Assembly: GCA_004563715.1 (NCBI GenBank)
Contig: SIRX01000144.1
Location: 1-64,000 of the forward strand
Source: Actinomycetota bacterium
Lineage (GTDB): Bacteria > Actinomycetota > Rubrobacteria > Rubrobacterales > Rubrobacteraceae
Reading direction: 5' to 3'
DNA: 64,000 nt
Within the stretch, counting starts at the first letter, position 1. Each line of letters starts with the position of its first letter. Of the stretch, positions 32,216-41,593 are shown piece by piece. The notes beneath the pieces are model-generated. The model was not told the origin of the DNA. It did not search any database and saw only the letters and a program-made list of their open reading frames with translations. Position numbers and translations under genes: made by a program.

Positions 32216-32928
32216 GCGCGATGGATCGAGACCGGTTCGAGGACTTGCTGGCGGCCTACGCCCTGCGTGCCCTCTCCGAAGAGGAGCGTCGGGAGCTGGA
32301 AGATTACCTCGAAGCCCATCCCGAACTCCGCGCCGAAGCGGAAGAACTGACCTCCCTGGCGAATCTGATGGCCCTCGCCCCAACGGAACACGAACCCTCG
32401 CCAGGGCTCCGGAAGAACATCATGCGGGTCGTGGAGTCCGAAGCGTCCCCCCGGGAAAACGCGCGGCCCTCGACGCTGGAACGGATGCGCGAGTTCCTGA
32501 CCCTCCGCAGGCTCGGGCTCGCCGTCACGGCGCTCCTGGCCATCGCGCTGCTCTCGTGGAACGTGCTGCTCCAAAGCGAGGTTCAGGATCTCAGAGGACA
32601 GCTCGAAGACAGCCAGACCTACGCGATGCAGGGAGCCGGGGAGGCCAGCGCCGCGGAAGCCGAGGTCGTCGAGCTCGAAGACGGGCGGGCCGTCCTCGTG
32701 GCGGAGAACATACCTTCGGTGCCGGAAGACCAGACCTTCCAGATCTGGGTGATCGAAGACGGGACCCCCAGATCCGGCGGCACGTTCAGGCCGGAAGACG
32801 GCACGGCCGCGGCGGCCCTCGATGCCCCACTCGCGGGAGCCGAGGCCGTAGCGGTGACCGTCGAGCCGGCCGGCGGCTCGGAACAACCGACCAGCGATCC
32901 CGTGCTACAAACTGAACTCCCTTCGTAA
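32212..32928 (+). CDS. Anti-sigma factor (RskA type, zinc-less)
   Basis: LLAAYALRALSEEERRELEDYLEAHPELRAEAEEL; single TM; C-terminal RskA-like domain; overlaps sigma gene. Confidence 0.92.
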   Translation: MSAMDRDRFEDLLAAYALRALSEEERRELEDYLEAHPELRAEAEELTSLANLMALAPTEHEPSPGLRKNIMRVVESEASPRENARPSTLERMREFLTLRRLGLAVTALLAIALLSWNVLLQSEVQDLRGQLEDSQTYAMQGAGEASAAEAEVVELEDGRAVLVAENIPSVPEDQTFQIWVIEDGTPRSGGTFRPEDGTAAAALDAPLAGAEAVAVTVEPAGGSEQPTSDPVLQTELPS

Positions 32929-33042
32929 ATCGTTCCCCTCAACCCGCACCCAGATACCGGGCTTGCTCTCCGGGAGAGTTTCCACGACGTTTATTTTCGG
33001 AGCACCCGGGTAAGAAAAGATTAGGGAAAGCGAACGAAAGGA

Positions 33043-33258
33043 GTGCCCGTGTCCGTCGCACGAGTAACCGAGATAAGCGCAACATCCTCAGAGAGCTTCG
33101 ACGCGGCCGTCGAAGAAGGCATACGGCGTGCCACGAAGACCCTGCGAGGCGTGGAAGGTGCCTGGATCAAGGACATGAACGTCCTGATCGAGAACGGCAA
33201 CATAACCGGCTACAAGGTGAACCTGGCCGTGACCTTCCTCCTGGAAGACCAGGCTTAG
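33043..33258 (+). CDS. Dodecin
   Basis: VTEISATSSESFDAAVEEGIRRATKTLRGVEGAWIKDMNVLIENGNITGYKVNLAVTFLLED. Confidence 0.95.
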   Translation: MPVSVARVTEISATSSESFDAAVEEGIRRATKTLRGVEGAWIKDMNVLIENGNITGYKVNLAVTFLLEDQA

Positions 33259-33282
33259 CAACCCGCAAACCTATCTCCCCCC

Positions 33283-33315
33283 CTGTGCCCCGGTTTTGCC
33301 GGGGCACAGTTTTTT
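33283..33315 (+). terminator. Intrinsic terminator after dodecin
   Basis: ctgtgccccgg-ttttg-ccggggcacag-tttttt. Confidence 0.93.
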
Positions 33316-33479
33316 CACAAGCTTCGGAGACCTCGCCGCGGATGTCCGGGGCACGAGACCAGTAGATCCCGGCTGTGGAGTCGGGCCTCGGGCGGCCGGC
33401 GCTCGTGTAATATTGGCCGCGTGCCCGAGAAGCCTGAGGAGACTGCTGCAATGGGAACCAGCCAGAGGCCCCGCCGGCT

Positions 33480-34406
33480 ATGATGCGACGCCTGAAGGTG
33501 CTGGAGGAGAACCTGCTGTGGTTCGTCCTCGGTACGACCACCCTGGGGCTCGTTCTGCCTTCGCTCGGCGAAGTCCTCTACCCGCTCGTGAGCCCGCTGT
33601 TGGCGCTCCTGATGTTCCTCGTGAGCCTCACCTTCGACGCCGCGGACGTAAAGCGGGTCTTGAAGAGACCGTCGTGGCAGGCTCTGGCGACGTTCCTGGT
33701 CTACGGCCCGATGGCGCTGGCCGGAGCCCTGATCGGCCGCCTGTTCTTCGGGGGCTTCGGGGCGAACCCGCTCGCGGTGGGACAGGCGCTAGTGGGGGCG
33801 CTGCCCACCGACGTCTCCGCGCCGCTGCTGGTGCTCCTAGGGCGTGGCAACGTGGCGCTCGCCGCGGTCTTGAACGCGGTGAACACGGCCCTGGCCCCGT
33901 TCGTGGTGCCGCCGCTGTTGCTACTCTTGACGGGCATACGCTTCGAAGTACCCCTGGTGGAGCTAATGCTGGAGCTGGCCCTGATCATCCTGGTGCCGCT
34001 GATAGCCGGGGTCTTCTTGCGGAGCCGCTTCCCACGGGCGGTCTCCGGCCTCGACCCGATCTACTCCTTCGGCTCCTCCCTCACCTACCTGCTCCTGCTG
34101 CTGGCGGTCGTCGGGCCCAACGCCGGTACCATCCTCGACTACGGGGCCTACGCCCTCGTGATCCTGGCCGCGCAGCTAACGCTCAACCTCACCGGCTATG
34201 CCCTGGGAGCCTCCACCCGATGGGTTACCGAAAGCCGGGAAACGCAGATCGCCTTCCTGTTCACGGTGAGCAAGAAGGAGTTCTCCATAGCGGCGGCCGT
34301 GGTGGTCGCCAGCGGCCTGCCCGAAGAGGTGCTCATCCCGGCGGTCTTCTTCGCCGTGGTGCAGATGCTCACCTCACCCCTGGCGGTCCGGCTCGTGAAC
34401 CGCTAA
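33480..34406 (+). CDS. Bile-acid:sodium-symporter-like (BASS/NTCP-type) transporter
   Basis: Hydrophobic 308 aa; VGALPTDVSAPLLVLLGRGNVALAAVLNAVNTALAPFVVPPLL. Confidence 0.75.
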   Translation: MMRRLKVLEENLLWFVLGTTTLGLVLPSLGEVLYPLVSPLLALLMFLVSLTFDAADVKRVLKRPSWQALATFLVYGPMALAGALIGRLFFGGFGANPLAVGQALVGALPTDVSAPLLVLLGRGNVALAAVLNAVNTALAPFVVPPLLLLLTGIRFEVPLVELMLELALIILVPLIAGVFLRSRFPRAVSGLDPIYSFGSSLTYLLLLLAVVGPNAGTILDYGAYALVILAAQLTLNLTGYALGASTRWVTESRETQIAFLFTVSKKEFSIAAAVVVASGLPEEVLIPAVFFAVVQMLTSPLAVRLVNR

Positions 34407-35768
34407 CGGGTCCGCGTACAACCAATCAAGGGCCACGGCCGCCGTCCAGGACTGGTACAGAGACCCCAGCGGTTCGTCCACGAAAGGCTCGAAGTACTCA
34501 CCGAAACCACGTTCGTCAAGCTGCTCCAACCCTTCCAGGCGCAACCGGCCCGCGGCTTTCGTCTGGCCCGCCCGCCCGAGCGCCCACCACAGCAACCAGT
34601 TCATGACCGGCCACACCGGCCCCCGCCAGTAGCTGCGGCGCTCGAACCCCAGGTCTTCCGGGCTGGTGGAGGGAGGCAAGCTCCTGCACAGCCTGGGATG
34701 GCCGGCGAACTCCGACGACTGGAGCCGGGCGACGAGCGCCTCCAGCCGGCCGGGGTCCAGCTTCCCGGAGACGACCGGCGCGAAGCCCGCCACGGTCCGG
34801 GTCGGCAACAGCTCTCCCGCCCGGAGGTCGTAGTCCAGGTAGAGACCCCAGTCCGGATCCCAACACCCCTCAAGGCCCCGGCGGCCGCGCGAGATCCAGG
34901 TCTCCAGAACCTCCCGCTCCCCTTCTTCGGCCCCAACGCGTACGGCGATCTCCAACAGCGCCTCGTTGGCCGCCACCAGGATCGCGCTCGCCAGCACGTC
35001 CTTCACCAGAAATGGGTGCGTGTCGTAGATGGCGTCTTCGTCGCACCGGGTGCGCTTTATCAGCTCTACGAGCCAGAGGTAGCGCTCGTACTGAAAGTCC
35101 GTCGGGCGCTCCGAGGGGTCTTCGACGTGCTGGAGGTCCTGCCGCACAAAGCCCGGCATCTCGCCGACCTCGAGCCTCTCCATCGGCCGGTCCCAGCGGG
35201 GAGAGTTGTCCGTGCCGCTCTCCCAGGGATGGTAGATCGTCACCAGCCCCGACTCTTCCGGGTCGCGGCACGTCAGGAGGTACCGGTGCCAGGACAGCAG
35301 GGCCGGGTAGATCCTCTTCAGAAAGCCGTCTACCTCTTCCATGTCCGAGCCCCGGCGCTCCGCGACCCGCCAGATGTGCCGGACGGCGATCGCGTGTACC
35401 GGGGGCTGGCAGAGGGCGCTCGTGCTGGACGGATCAGGGGCGGAGTCCGGGAAGTTGCAGGCGCTGGACCAGTGCTCCGGCCCCGGAAAGTAGCTCTCGG
35501 GCGGCGCGTGGTCGTCGAAGACGATGTGCGGCACCTTGCCGGTCTTCCACTGGTGGGCGAAGAGGCCCTCGATCTCCCGGGCAGCGCGGCGGATGTCGAG
35601 ATGGGCCAGGCCGATGGCGATAAACGCGCTGTCCCAGCTCCACTGGTGCGGGTAGAGGTCCGGCGAAGCCCGGGTCCACCCCCCCATGTCGTTCATGCGA
35701 AGCACCTCTTCCGCCCGATGTGCCAGGCTGGAAGGCTCTTCAAACGCCGGTTCGGTAGAAAAACCCAT
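34374..35768 (-). CDS. GH63-type mannosylglycerate/glucosylglycerate hydrolase-like glycosidase
   Basis: GGWTRASPDLYPHQWSWDSAFIAIGLAHLDIRRA; YHPWESGTDNSPRWDRP; YWRGPVWPVMNWLLWWAL. Confidence 0.8.
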   Translation of the reverse strand: MGFSTEPAFEEPSSLAHRAEEVLRMNDMGGWTRASPDLYPHQWSWDSAFIAIGLAHLDIRRAAREIEGLFAHQWKTGKVPHIVFDDHAPPESYFPGPEHWSSACNFPDSAPDPSSTSALCQPPVHAIAVRHIWRVAERRGSDMEEVDGFLKRIYPALLSWHRYLLTCRDPEESGLVTIYHPWESGTDNSPRWDRPMERLEVGEMPGFVRQDLQHVEDPSERPTDFQYERYLWLVELIKRTRCDEDAIYDTHPFLVKDVLASAILVAANEALLEIAVRVGAEEGEREVLETWISRGRRGLEGCWDPDWGLYLDYDLRAGELLPTRTVAGFAPVVSGKLDPGRLEALVARLQSSEFAGHPRLCRSLPPSTSPEDLGFERRSYWRGPVWPVMNWLLWWALGRAGQTKAAGRLRLEGLEQLDERGFGEYFEPFVDEPLGSLYQSWTAAVALDWLYADPLAVHEPDRQG

Positions 35769-35885
35769 CGGCCACCTTTCGTCCCCACCGCTTCTGGTCT
35801 CGCAACCCATGTTATCAAACGCGGGTTTCCGGGATCTGGGTAGGAGAACACAATCTCCGGGAGCCGGGTGTTGTATACCCGGCTC

Positions 35886-36758
35886 ATGATACGTTTGGGG
35901 TACCCGACCCAGAACCTCACCATACCTGCCGGGACCAACCGGACGCTGCGGCTCGCGAACCTCCGGGACACGGATAAGGTAAAGGACCTGGTCCGGGCGA
36001 ACATCGCGGGGCTGCGTGAGATCCTGCGGTGGAATGCCGCCCGCGGCGTCGGCCTCTTCCGGATGGGACAGAGCCTGGTTCCTTTCGCCTCCCACCCGGC
36101 TTTCCCCTACGACTGGCGTTCCGAGCACGCCGCTGAGCTGCGCGCGGCCGGCGAGCTGGCGCTAACCGCCGGCATCCGGCTCTCGATGCACCCCGGGCAG
36201 TACATCCAGCCGTCGAGCCTCAAGCCGGAGGTCGTCGAACGGAGCCTGGAGGAGCTACGGGCCGCGGCCCGCATCCTAACCCTCCTCGGCAGTCCGGACG
36301 GCGTGCTAGTGCTGCACCTGGGTGGCGCCAACGGGGACAAGACCGCGACCTCCCGGCGCTTCGTGGAGGCCCTGCGGAGCGAGAAAGAGGTCCTCCGCTA
36401 CCTGGCGCTGGAGAACGACGAGCGCGTCTGGAGCGTCCCCGAGATCGTCGAGACGGCGGCCGAGCTAGGCGTGCCGGCCATAACCGACACCCTCCACCAC
36501 GAGCTCAACCCCGCGAACCTTCCGCTCCGGGAGGCGCTGGATCTCTCGCTGCCCACCTGGGAACCTCGGGGAGCACGCCCGAAGGTCCACATCTCCAGCC
36601 AGGCACCGGACAAGCAGGCCGGGGCCCACGCCTACTCCATAGACCTCGCCGACTGGAACGCCCTGCTCGCCGCCTTGGGCGACCGGGAAGCCGACGTGAT
36701 GGTCGAGGCCAAGGGCAAGGAGCAGGCCCTCATACCGATGGGCGTAGAGGTGGTTTAG
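35886..36758 (+). CDS. uvsE: UV DNA damage endonuclease (UvsE/UvdE)
   Basis: [57 protein letters not shown]. Confidence 0.93.
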   Translation: MIRLGYPTQNLTIPAGTNRTLRLANLRDTDKVKDLVRANIAGLREILRWNAARGVGLFRMGQSLVPFASHPAFPYDWRSEHAAELRAAGELALTAGIRLSMHPGQYIQPSSLKPEVVERSLEELRAAARILTLLGSPDGVLVLHLGGANGDKTATSRRFVEALRSEKEVLRYLALENDERVWSVPEIVETAAELGVPAITDTLHHELNPANLPLREALDLSLPTWEPRGARPKVHISSQAPDKQAGAHAYSIDLADWNALLAALGDREADVMVEAKGKEQALIPMGVEVV

Positions 36759-36819
36759 CCCCGCGCGTTTATACTCTCCTTCGACACGTCAGGCTAACAA
36801 CCGCCCGAAGGAGAACGCC

Positions 36820-37239
36820 ATGCACCACAACCCATCCGACGCGGAGGTCCGGGACCTGTTGAAGGAGGCGCGCACCGTGGCCGTCGTCGGCCTCTCGGAC
36901 AAGCCGCACCGCACGAGCCACGCCATCGCCCGGGCCTTGCAGGACTTCGGGTACAGGATCTTCCCGGTAAACCCCAACCTCACGGGTCCGGTGCTCGGCG
37001 AGGAGCCCTACGCTTCGGTAAAGGAGATCCCGGAGCCGGTAGACATCGTCAACGTGTTCCGCCGCAGCGAGTTCGTGGACCCCGTCGCCGAAGACGCCGC
37101 CGCGGCCGGGGCGAAAGCCCTGTGGATGCAGCTCGGCGTCGTCAACGAGGAGGCCGCGGATCTCGCCGCCCGCAACGGGCTCGCCGTGGTGATGGACCGC
37201 TGCATAAAGGTCGACTACGCGGGCCTCGTCGGCCGCTAG
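36820..37239 (+). CDS. CoA-binding protein (YccU-like)
   Basis: VAVVGLSDKPHRTSHAIARALQDFGYRIFPVNPNL; DIVNVFRRSEFV. Confidence 0.92.
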   Translation: MHHNPSDAEVRDLLKEARTVAVVGLSDKPHRTSHAIARALQDFGYRIFPVNPNLTGPVLGEEPYASVKEIPEPVDIVNVFRRSEFVDPVAEDAAAAGAKALWMQLGVVNEEAADLAARNGLAVVMDRCIKVDYAGLVGR

Positions 37240-37241
37240 AG

Positions 37242-37721
37242 GTGTCCGCCCACACCCCCGACGGGTTCTTTACGCTGTTCGTCTACGGCACGCTCAAGCG
37301 CGGCCACGAAAACCACGCCAGGTTCTGCCGGGGCGTGCTCGAGGTCGAGGAGGCGGTGGTACACGGCCGGATCTACGGCCTGCCCTTCGGCTTTCCGGCG
37401 CTGGTCGTGGCGCCGGAGACCGTACACGCTACGGGTACCTCCGACCCGCTGCGCGACGTGGCCGTTCCCCGGAAGACCAGCGCACCGTCGATGGGGACAC
37501 CTGACGGCCCGCGCGTTTTCGGGGAGATCCTCACCTTCGACGACGCGGAAGCCCGGCTCCCACGGCTCGACCGTTTTGAGGGGTTTGATCCGGACGGGCC
37601 GAGCCTCTACCGGCGCGTGTTGGTCCCGGTAGAGACGGAAACCCGCAACCTGCTGGCCTGGACTTACGCCGTAGACCGGCCGTCCGGCGACCACCTGCCG
37701 GACGGTCGATGGCCAGCGTAG
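37242..37721 (+). CDS. Gamma-glutamylcyclotransferase-fold protein
   Basis: FTLFVYGTLKRGHENHARFC; LDRFEGFDPDGPSLYRRVLVPV. Confidence 0.85.
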   Translation: MSAHTPDGFFTLFVYGTLKRGHENHARFCRGVLEVEEAVVHGRIYGLPFGFPALVVAPETVHATGTSDPLRDVAVPRKTSAPSMGTPDGPRVFGEILTFDDAEARLPRLDRFEGFDPDGPSLYRRVLVPVETETRNLLAWTYAVDRPSGDHLPDGRWPA

Positions 37722-37733
37722 CTTCCGCAGACC

Positions 37734-39071
37734 CTAACGTTCGCTTGCGGGCACGTAGTCCGCGTCGCGGGCGCCGGTGTAGATCTGGCGCGGACGTGCG
37801 ATGCGCAACTCTTCGTCGTGGTGCATCTCCAGCCACTGGGCGATCCAGCCGCTGGTACGGGGTATGGCGAACATCACGGTGAACGCGTCGGTCGGGATGT
37901 CGAGCGCCTCGTAGATGAGCCCGGAGTAGAAGTCCACGTTCGGGTAGAGCTTGCGGTCGGTGAAGTACTCGTCGTCGAGCGCCCGCTTCTCCAGCTCGAT
38001 AGCTATGTCGAGCCAGGGGCTCTCCTTGTTGGTGGCCTCCAGCACCTCGTCCACGTGGGACCGGATGATGCGCGCCCGCGGGTCGTAGTTCTTGTACACC
38101 CGGTGTCCGAAGCCCATGAGCCGCTCGTCGCCCTTCTTGACACCCTCCAGGAAGTCGGGGATGTTGTCGGTGGAGCCTATGCGCTGGAGCATCTTGAGTA
38201 CGGCCACGTTGGCCCCGCCGTGCAGCGGCCCGTAGAGGCCGGCGACGCCCGCCGCTATCGCCGAGTACGGGTCCACGAGCGAGGAGCCTACGACCCGCAC
38301 GGCCGCCGCCGAGCAGTTCTGCTCGTGGTCGGCGTGGAGGATGAACAGGATGTCGAGCGCCCGCTCCAGGCGCGGGTCGGGCTCGTAGCGGGGCTCGGCC
38401 ATTTTGAAGAGCATGGAGAGGAAGTTGCCCGCGTATGAGAGCTCGTTGTCCGGGTAGACAAACGGCAGCCCGAGGCTGCTGCGGTACGCGAAAGCGGCCA
38501 GCGTGGGCATCTTGGCGATCAGGCGCACCGCCGCCATGTGCCGCTGGTGCTCGTCGCTTATGTCCTGGGCCTCCGGGTAGAAGGTCGAGAGCGCGCCCAC
38601 CGCGGAGAGCAGCGTCCCCATCGGCGGCGCGTCGTACCGGAAGTTCTGCATGAAGCTCTTCATGTTCTCGTGCACGTAGGTGTGGTGCGTGATCTCGTAC
38701 ACCCACTTCGAGAGCTGGTCCTCGGTGGGCAGCTCGCCGTAGATGAGCAGGTACGCCACCTCCAGGTACGAGGAATGCTCGCAGAGCTGCTCGATCGGGA
38801 TGCCCCGATGCTGCAGAATGCCCTTCTCGCCATCGATGTAGGTGATAGCGCTCCGGCAGCTCGCCGTGTTGGAGAAGCCCGGATCGTAGGTCATCAGGCC
38901 GAAGTCCTCTTCATCGACCTTTATCTCGCGAAAGTCCATCGCCCGCACGGTGCCGTCCGTTATCTCGATGTCGTACGTCTTGCCCGTACGGTTGTCCGTG
39001 ACCGTCAGGCCTTTTTTGCCATTGGCTGTCGTGGCTTCGGTGTCCCCCGCGCCGTGCGTATCTCCCGTCAC
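37734..39071 (-). CDS. gltA: Citrate synthase
   Basis: 445 aa; LHADHEQNCSAAAVRVVGSSLVDPYSAIAAGVAGLYGPLHGGAN; GFGHRVYKNYDPRA. Confidence 0.96.
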   Translation of the reverse strand: MTGDTHGAGDTEATTANGKKGLTVTDNRTGKTYDIEITDGTVRAMDFREIKVDEEDFGLMTYDPGFSNTASCRSAITYIDGEKGILQHRGIPIEQLCEHSSYLEVAYLLIYGELPTEDQLSKWVYEITHHTYVHENMKSFMQNFRYDAPPMGTLLSAVGALSTFYPEAQDISDEHQRHMAAVRLIAKMPTLAAFAYRSSLGLPFVYPDNELSYAGNFLSMLFKMAEPRYEPDPRLERALDILFILHADHEQNCSAAAVRVVGSSLVDPYSAIAAGVAGLYGPLHGGANVAVLKMLQRIGSTDNIPDFLEGVKKGDERLMGFGHRVYKNYDPRARIIRSHVDEVLEATNKESPWLDIAIELEKRALDDEYFTDRKLYPNVDFYSGLIYEALDIPTDAFTVMFAIPRTSGWIAQWLEMHHDEELRIARPRQIYTGARDADYVPASER

Positions 39072-39291
39072 TTCTGCCCCTTTCTAAGATTACCCGCCGG
39101 GCTTTAAATGAACGCCCCCCGACTTCTGCCACACCAATTATCTACCACAGCGGACGAAAGCGAAAGTGGCAACCCCGTACCCGAAGCTTCAGGCCGCAAG
39201 ACTTCCCATTCTTGTACTCATCGCTACTTGTATTGGTGGTAGATGTGCAATAGAGTAGTGAGGTTTCAAATACGGAAGAAAGGATAATTCT

Positions 39292-40932
39292 TTGCGAGGC
39301 TACCTGAGAACGCACACCAACCCTCCGGTCTTTATCATCTCGGCGGCGGTGATCCTGGCCTTTGTAGCTTTCGGTGTCTTCTTTACGGATCTCGCCGAGA
39401 CCGTGTCGGGGGCCGTGCAGGGCTTTATTACCACGTACTTCGGCTGGTTCTACATAATCGGCGTCAGCTTTTTCCTGATCTTCACGATCGCGCTGTTGTT
39501 CACGCGCTACGGCAAGGTCCGGCTGGGGCCTGACGACAGCCGGCCGGAGTTCAGCACGCTGGCCTGGTTCGCCATGCTGTTCACGGCCGGCATGGGCATC
39601 GGCCTCGTGTACTTCGGCGTGGCGGAACCGGTGGCCCACTTCACCAGCCCGCCGGTCGGAGAGGGCGAGACGGAAGCGGCCGCCCGCGAGGCGATGAACC
39701 TGACCTTTTTCCACTGGCTGCTCCACCCGTGGGCCGTCTACATAGTTTTCGCGCTCTCGCTGGCCTACTTCTCGTTCCGGAGGGGCCTGCCGCTGCGGCC
39801 CGCCTCCGCCTTCTACCCGTTGATCGGGGACCGAATTCACGGCTGGGTGGGCAACCTGGTTGACATTCTCGCCGTGTTCGGCACCATGTTCGGGCTGGCA
39901 ACCTCCCTGGGGCTCGGGGCGCAGCAGGTCAACTCCGGGCTCAACACGCTTTTTGGCATCCCCAATACCACCGGCGTGCAGATCGGCCTCATAGCCATTA
40001 TCACGGCCGTGGCGGCGGTCTCGGTCGTGCTCGGCATAGACAAGGGCATACGTAACCTGTCCCTGATCAACATGTGGCTGGCGGTGGGTCTGGCGCTGTT
40101 CGTGTTTGTGGTCGGGCCGACGCTCTTCGTGCTCAACTCGTTTGCCACCAACATCGGCTACTACCTGCAGAACATTGTGGGCACGAGCCTCAACATGTAC
40201 ACCGGCAGCGAGGACGGCGCCGAGTGGCAGAGCGCCTGGACGCTCTTCTACTGGGGCTGGTGGATCTCCTGGTCGCCGTTTGTCGGCATGTTCATCGCCC
40301 GGATTTCCCGCGGGCGCACCTTGCAGCAGTTCGTCGGCGGCGTGCTGTTCGCCCCGGTGGGGGCGTCGGCCGTCTGGTTCGTGGTCTTTGGTGGGACCGC
40401 CATAAACTACCTGCAGACCGGCGCGGCGGGCGGCCTCGCGGACGCCGACTCTTCCAACGCGCTGTTCGTGCTCCTCGGGGCTCTGCCCATCGCGAGCATA
40501 TTCAGCGTTATAGCCTCGGTGGTGGCGATCGTGGTGGTGGTGCTGTTCTTCGCCACCTCCTCGGACTCCGGTTCGCTGGTGATCGACATACTCACCAACG
40601 GCGGCGACCCCGATCCGGTGTGGTACCAGCGGTTGTTCTGGGCGATCCTGGAGGGCGTCGTGGCCGCGGTGCTGCTGCTGGTCGGCGGCCTCACCGCGCT
40701 GCAGACGGCCTCCATAACCGCGGGGTTGCCCTTCGCCCTGGTGCTGGTGTTTATGTGCATCGGGTTGTACAGGGGGTTGCAGCAGGAGGACTTGCCGTCC
40801 ACGACGCCGGACCCCGGCCGGGAAGGATCGCCGGAGATTGGCCGCCCGCCGAGCCGCCAGAGCGGAACCACCGCCGCCCAGCAGATGAGTCGGCTCGACG
40901 ACAACGAACCCAGAGGGGACAACCGCACCTAG
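39292..40932 (+). CDS. BCCT-family (betaine/choline/carnitine) transporter
   Basis: LFTAGMGIGLVYFGVAEPVAHF; YWGWWISWSPFVGMFIARISRGRTLQQFV; TTG start. Confidence 0.95.
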   Translation: MRGYLRTHTNPPVFIISAAVILAFVAFGVFFTDLAETVSGAVQGFITTYFGWFYIIGVSFFLIFTIALLFTRYGKVRLGPDDSRPEFSTLAWFAMLFTAGMGIGLVYFGVAEPVAHFTSPPVGEGETEAAAREAMNLTFFHWLLHPWAVYIVFALSLAYFSFRRGLPLRPASAFYPLIGDRIHGWVGNLVDILAVFGTMFGLATSLGLGAQQVNSGLNTLFGIPNTTGVQIGLIAIITAVAAVSVVLGIDKGIRNLSLINMWLAVGLALFVFVVGPTLFVLNSFATNIGYYLQNIVGTSLNMYTGSEDGAEWQSAWTLFYWGWWISWSPFVGMFIARISRGRTLQQFVGGVLFAPVGASAVWFVVFGGTAINYLQTGAAGGLADADSSNALFVLLGALPIASIFSVIASVVAIVVVVLFFATSSDSGSLVIDILTNGGDPDPVWYQRLFWAILEGVVAAVLLLVGGLTALQTASITAGLPFALVLVFMCIGLYRGLQQEDLPSTTPDPGREGSPEIGRPPSRQSGTTAAQQMSRLDDNEPRGDNRT

Positions 40933-40953
40933 AAGGCTGCGACAGGGAGCTAC

Positions 40954-40993
40954 AAAGTACCGTCCGACCGCTTACGCGCCGGACGGTACTTTG
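40954..40993 (+). promoter_or_regulatory. 14-bp inverted repeat with 12-nt spacer between BCCT gene and hsp20
   Basis: caaagtaccgtccg-N12-cggacggtactttg. Confidence 0.6.
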
Positions 40994-41057
40994 CTATATT
41001 CTCGCCCCGACGCTGCTTCACAGCTTCACAGCAAAAGTCCAGGAGGAGTACGTATAT

Positions 41058-41519
41058 ATGAGACGCTCTAGAAACCCGTTCCGGGGGATAGTGGATACCA
41101 TAAGCGAGATGAACCGTACGCGGGAACACTGGATGACGGGCTACGATCCCGGTCACGAAGACCAGCAGAGAACCCACGCTACGGCCTGGATCCCGACCAC
41201 CGACATCTTCGCCCGGGGCGACGACCTCGTCATCCGGGCCGAGCTGGCCGGCGTGGAGCAGGACGACATAGAGATCACGCTAGCTTCGGGCGTGCTGACC
41301 ATCTCCGGCGTCCGCCGGGGCGACGAGACCGACGACACCAGCTACTATATCCGGGAGCGTTTCTACGGCCAGTTCCGCCGCACGATGACCGTTCCCGAAG
41401 GGATAGACGAAAGCAGCGTCGAGGCCTCTTTCGAGAACGGTATGCTGGAAGTCTGTATAAAGGACGGCGCCTCTAGCGCCCAGCCCCGCCAGATAAGGAT
41501 CGGGAAGCCCTCTTCGTAG
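41058..41519 (+). CDS. Hsp20/alpha-crystallin family small heat-shock protein
   Basis: WIPTTDIFARGDDLVIRAELAGVEQDDIEITLASGVLTISGVRRG; aggaggag RBS before ATG. Confidence 0.94.
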   Translation: MRRSRNPFRGIVDTISEMNRTREHWMTGYDPGHEDQQRTHATAWIPTTDIFARGDDLVIRAELAGVEQDDIEITLASGVLTISGVRRGDETDDTSYYIRERFYGQFRRTMTVPEGIDESSVEASFENGMLEVCIKDGASSAQPRQIRIGKPSS

Positions 41520-41529
41520 AGAGCCAAGC

Positions 41530-41565
41530 GAGAGGGGCCGGAACCAAAAGGTTCCGGCCCCTCTC
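41530..41565. terminator. Bidirectional hairpin terminator between convergent genes
   Basis: gagaggggccggaacc-aaaa-ggttccggcccctctc perfect 16-bp stem. Confidence 0.8.
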
Positions 41566-41593
41566 TGGCGCGCCCCAGTTCGAGAGGGCCTTC

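Noticed and set aside
41530-41565. Transposon end or regulatory palindrome
   Set aside because: Perfect stem with AAAA loop exactly between convergent gene ends; best explained as a bidirectional terminator.
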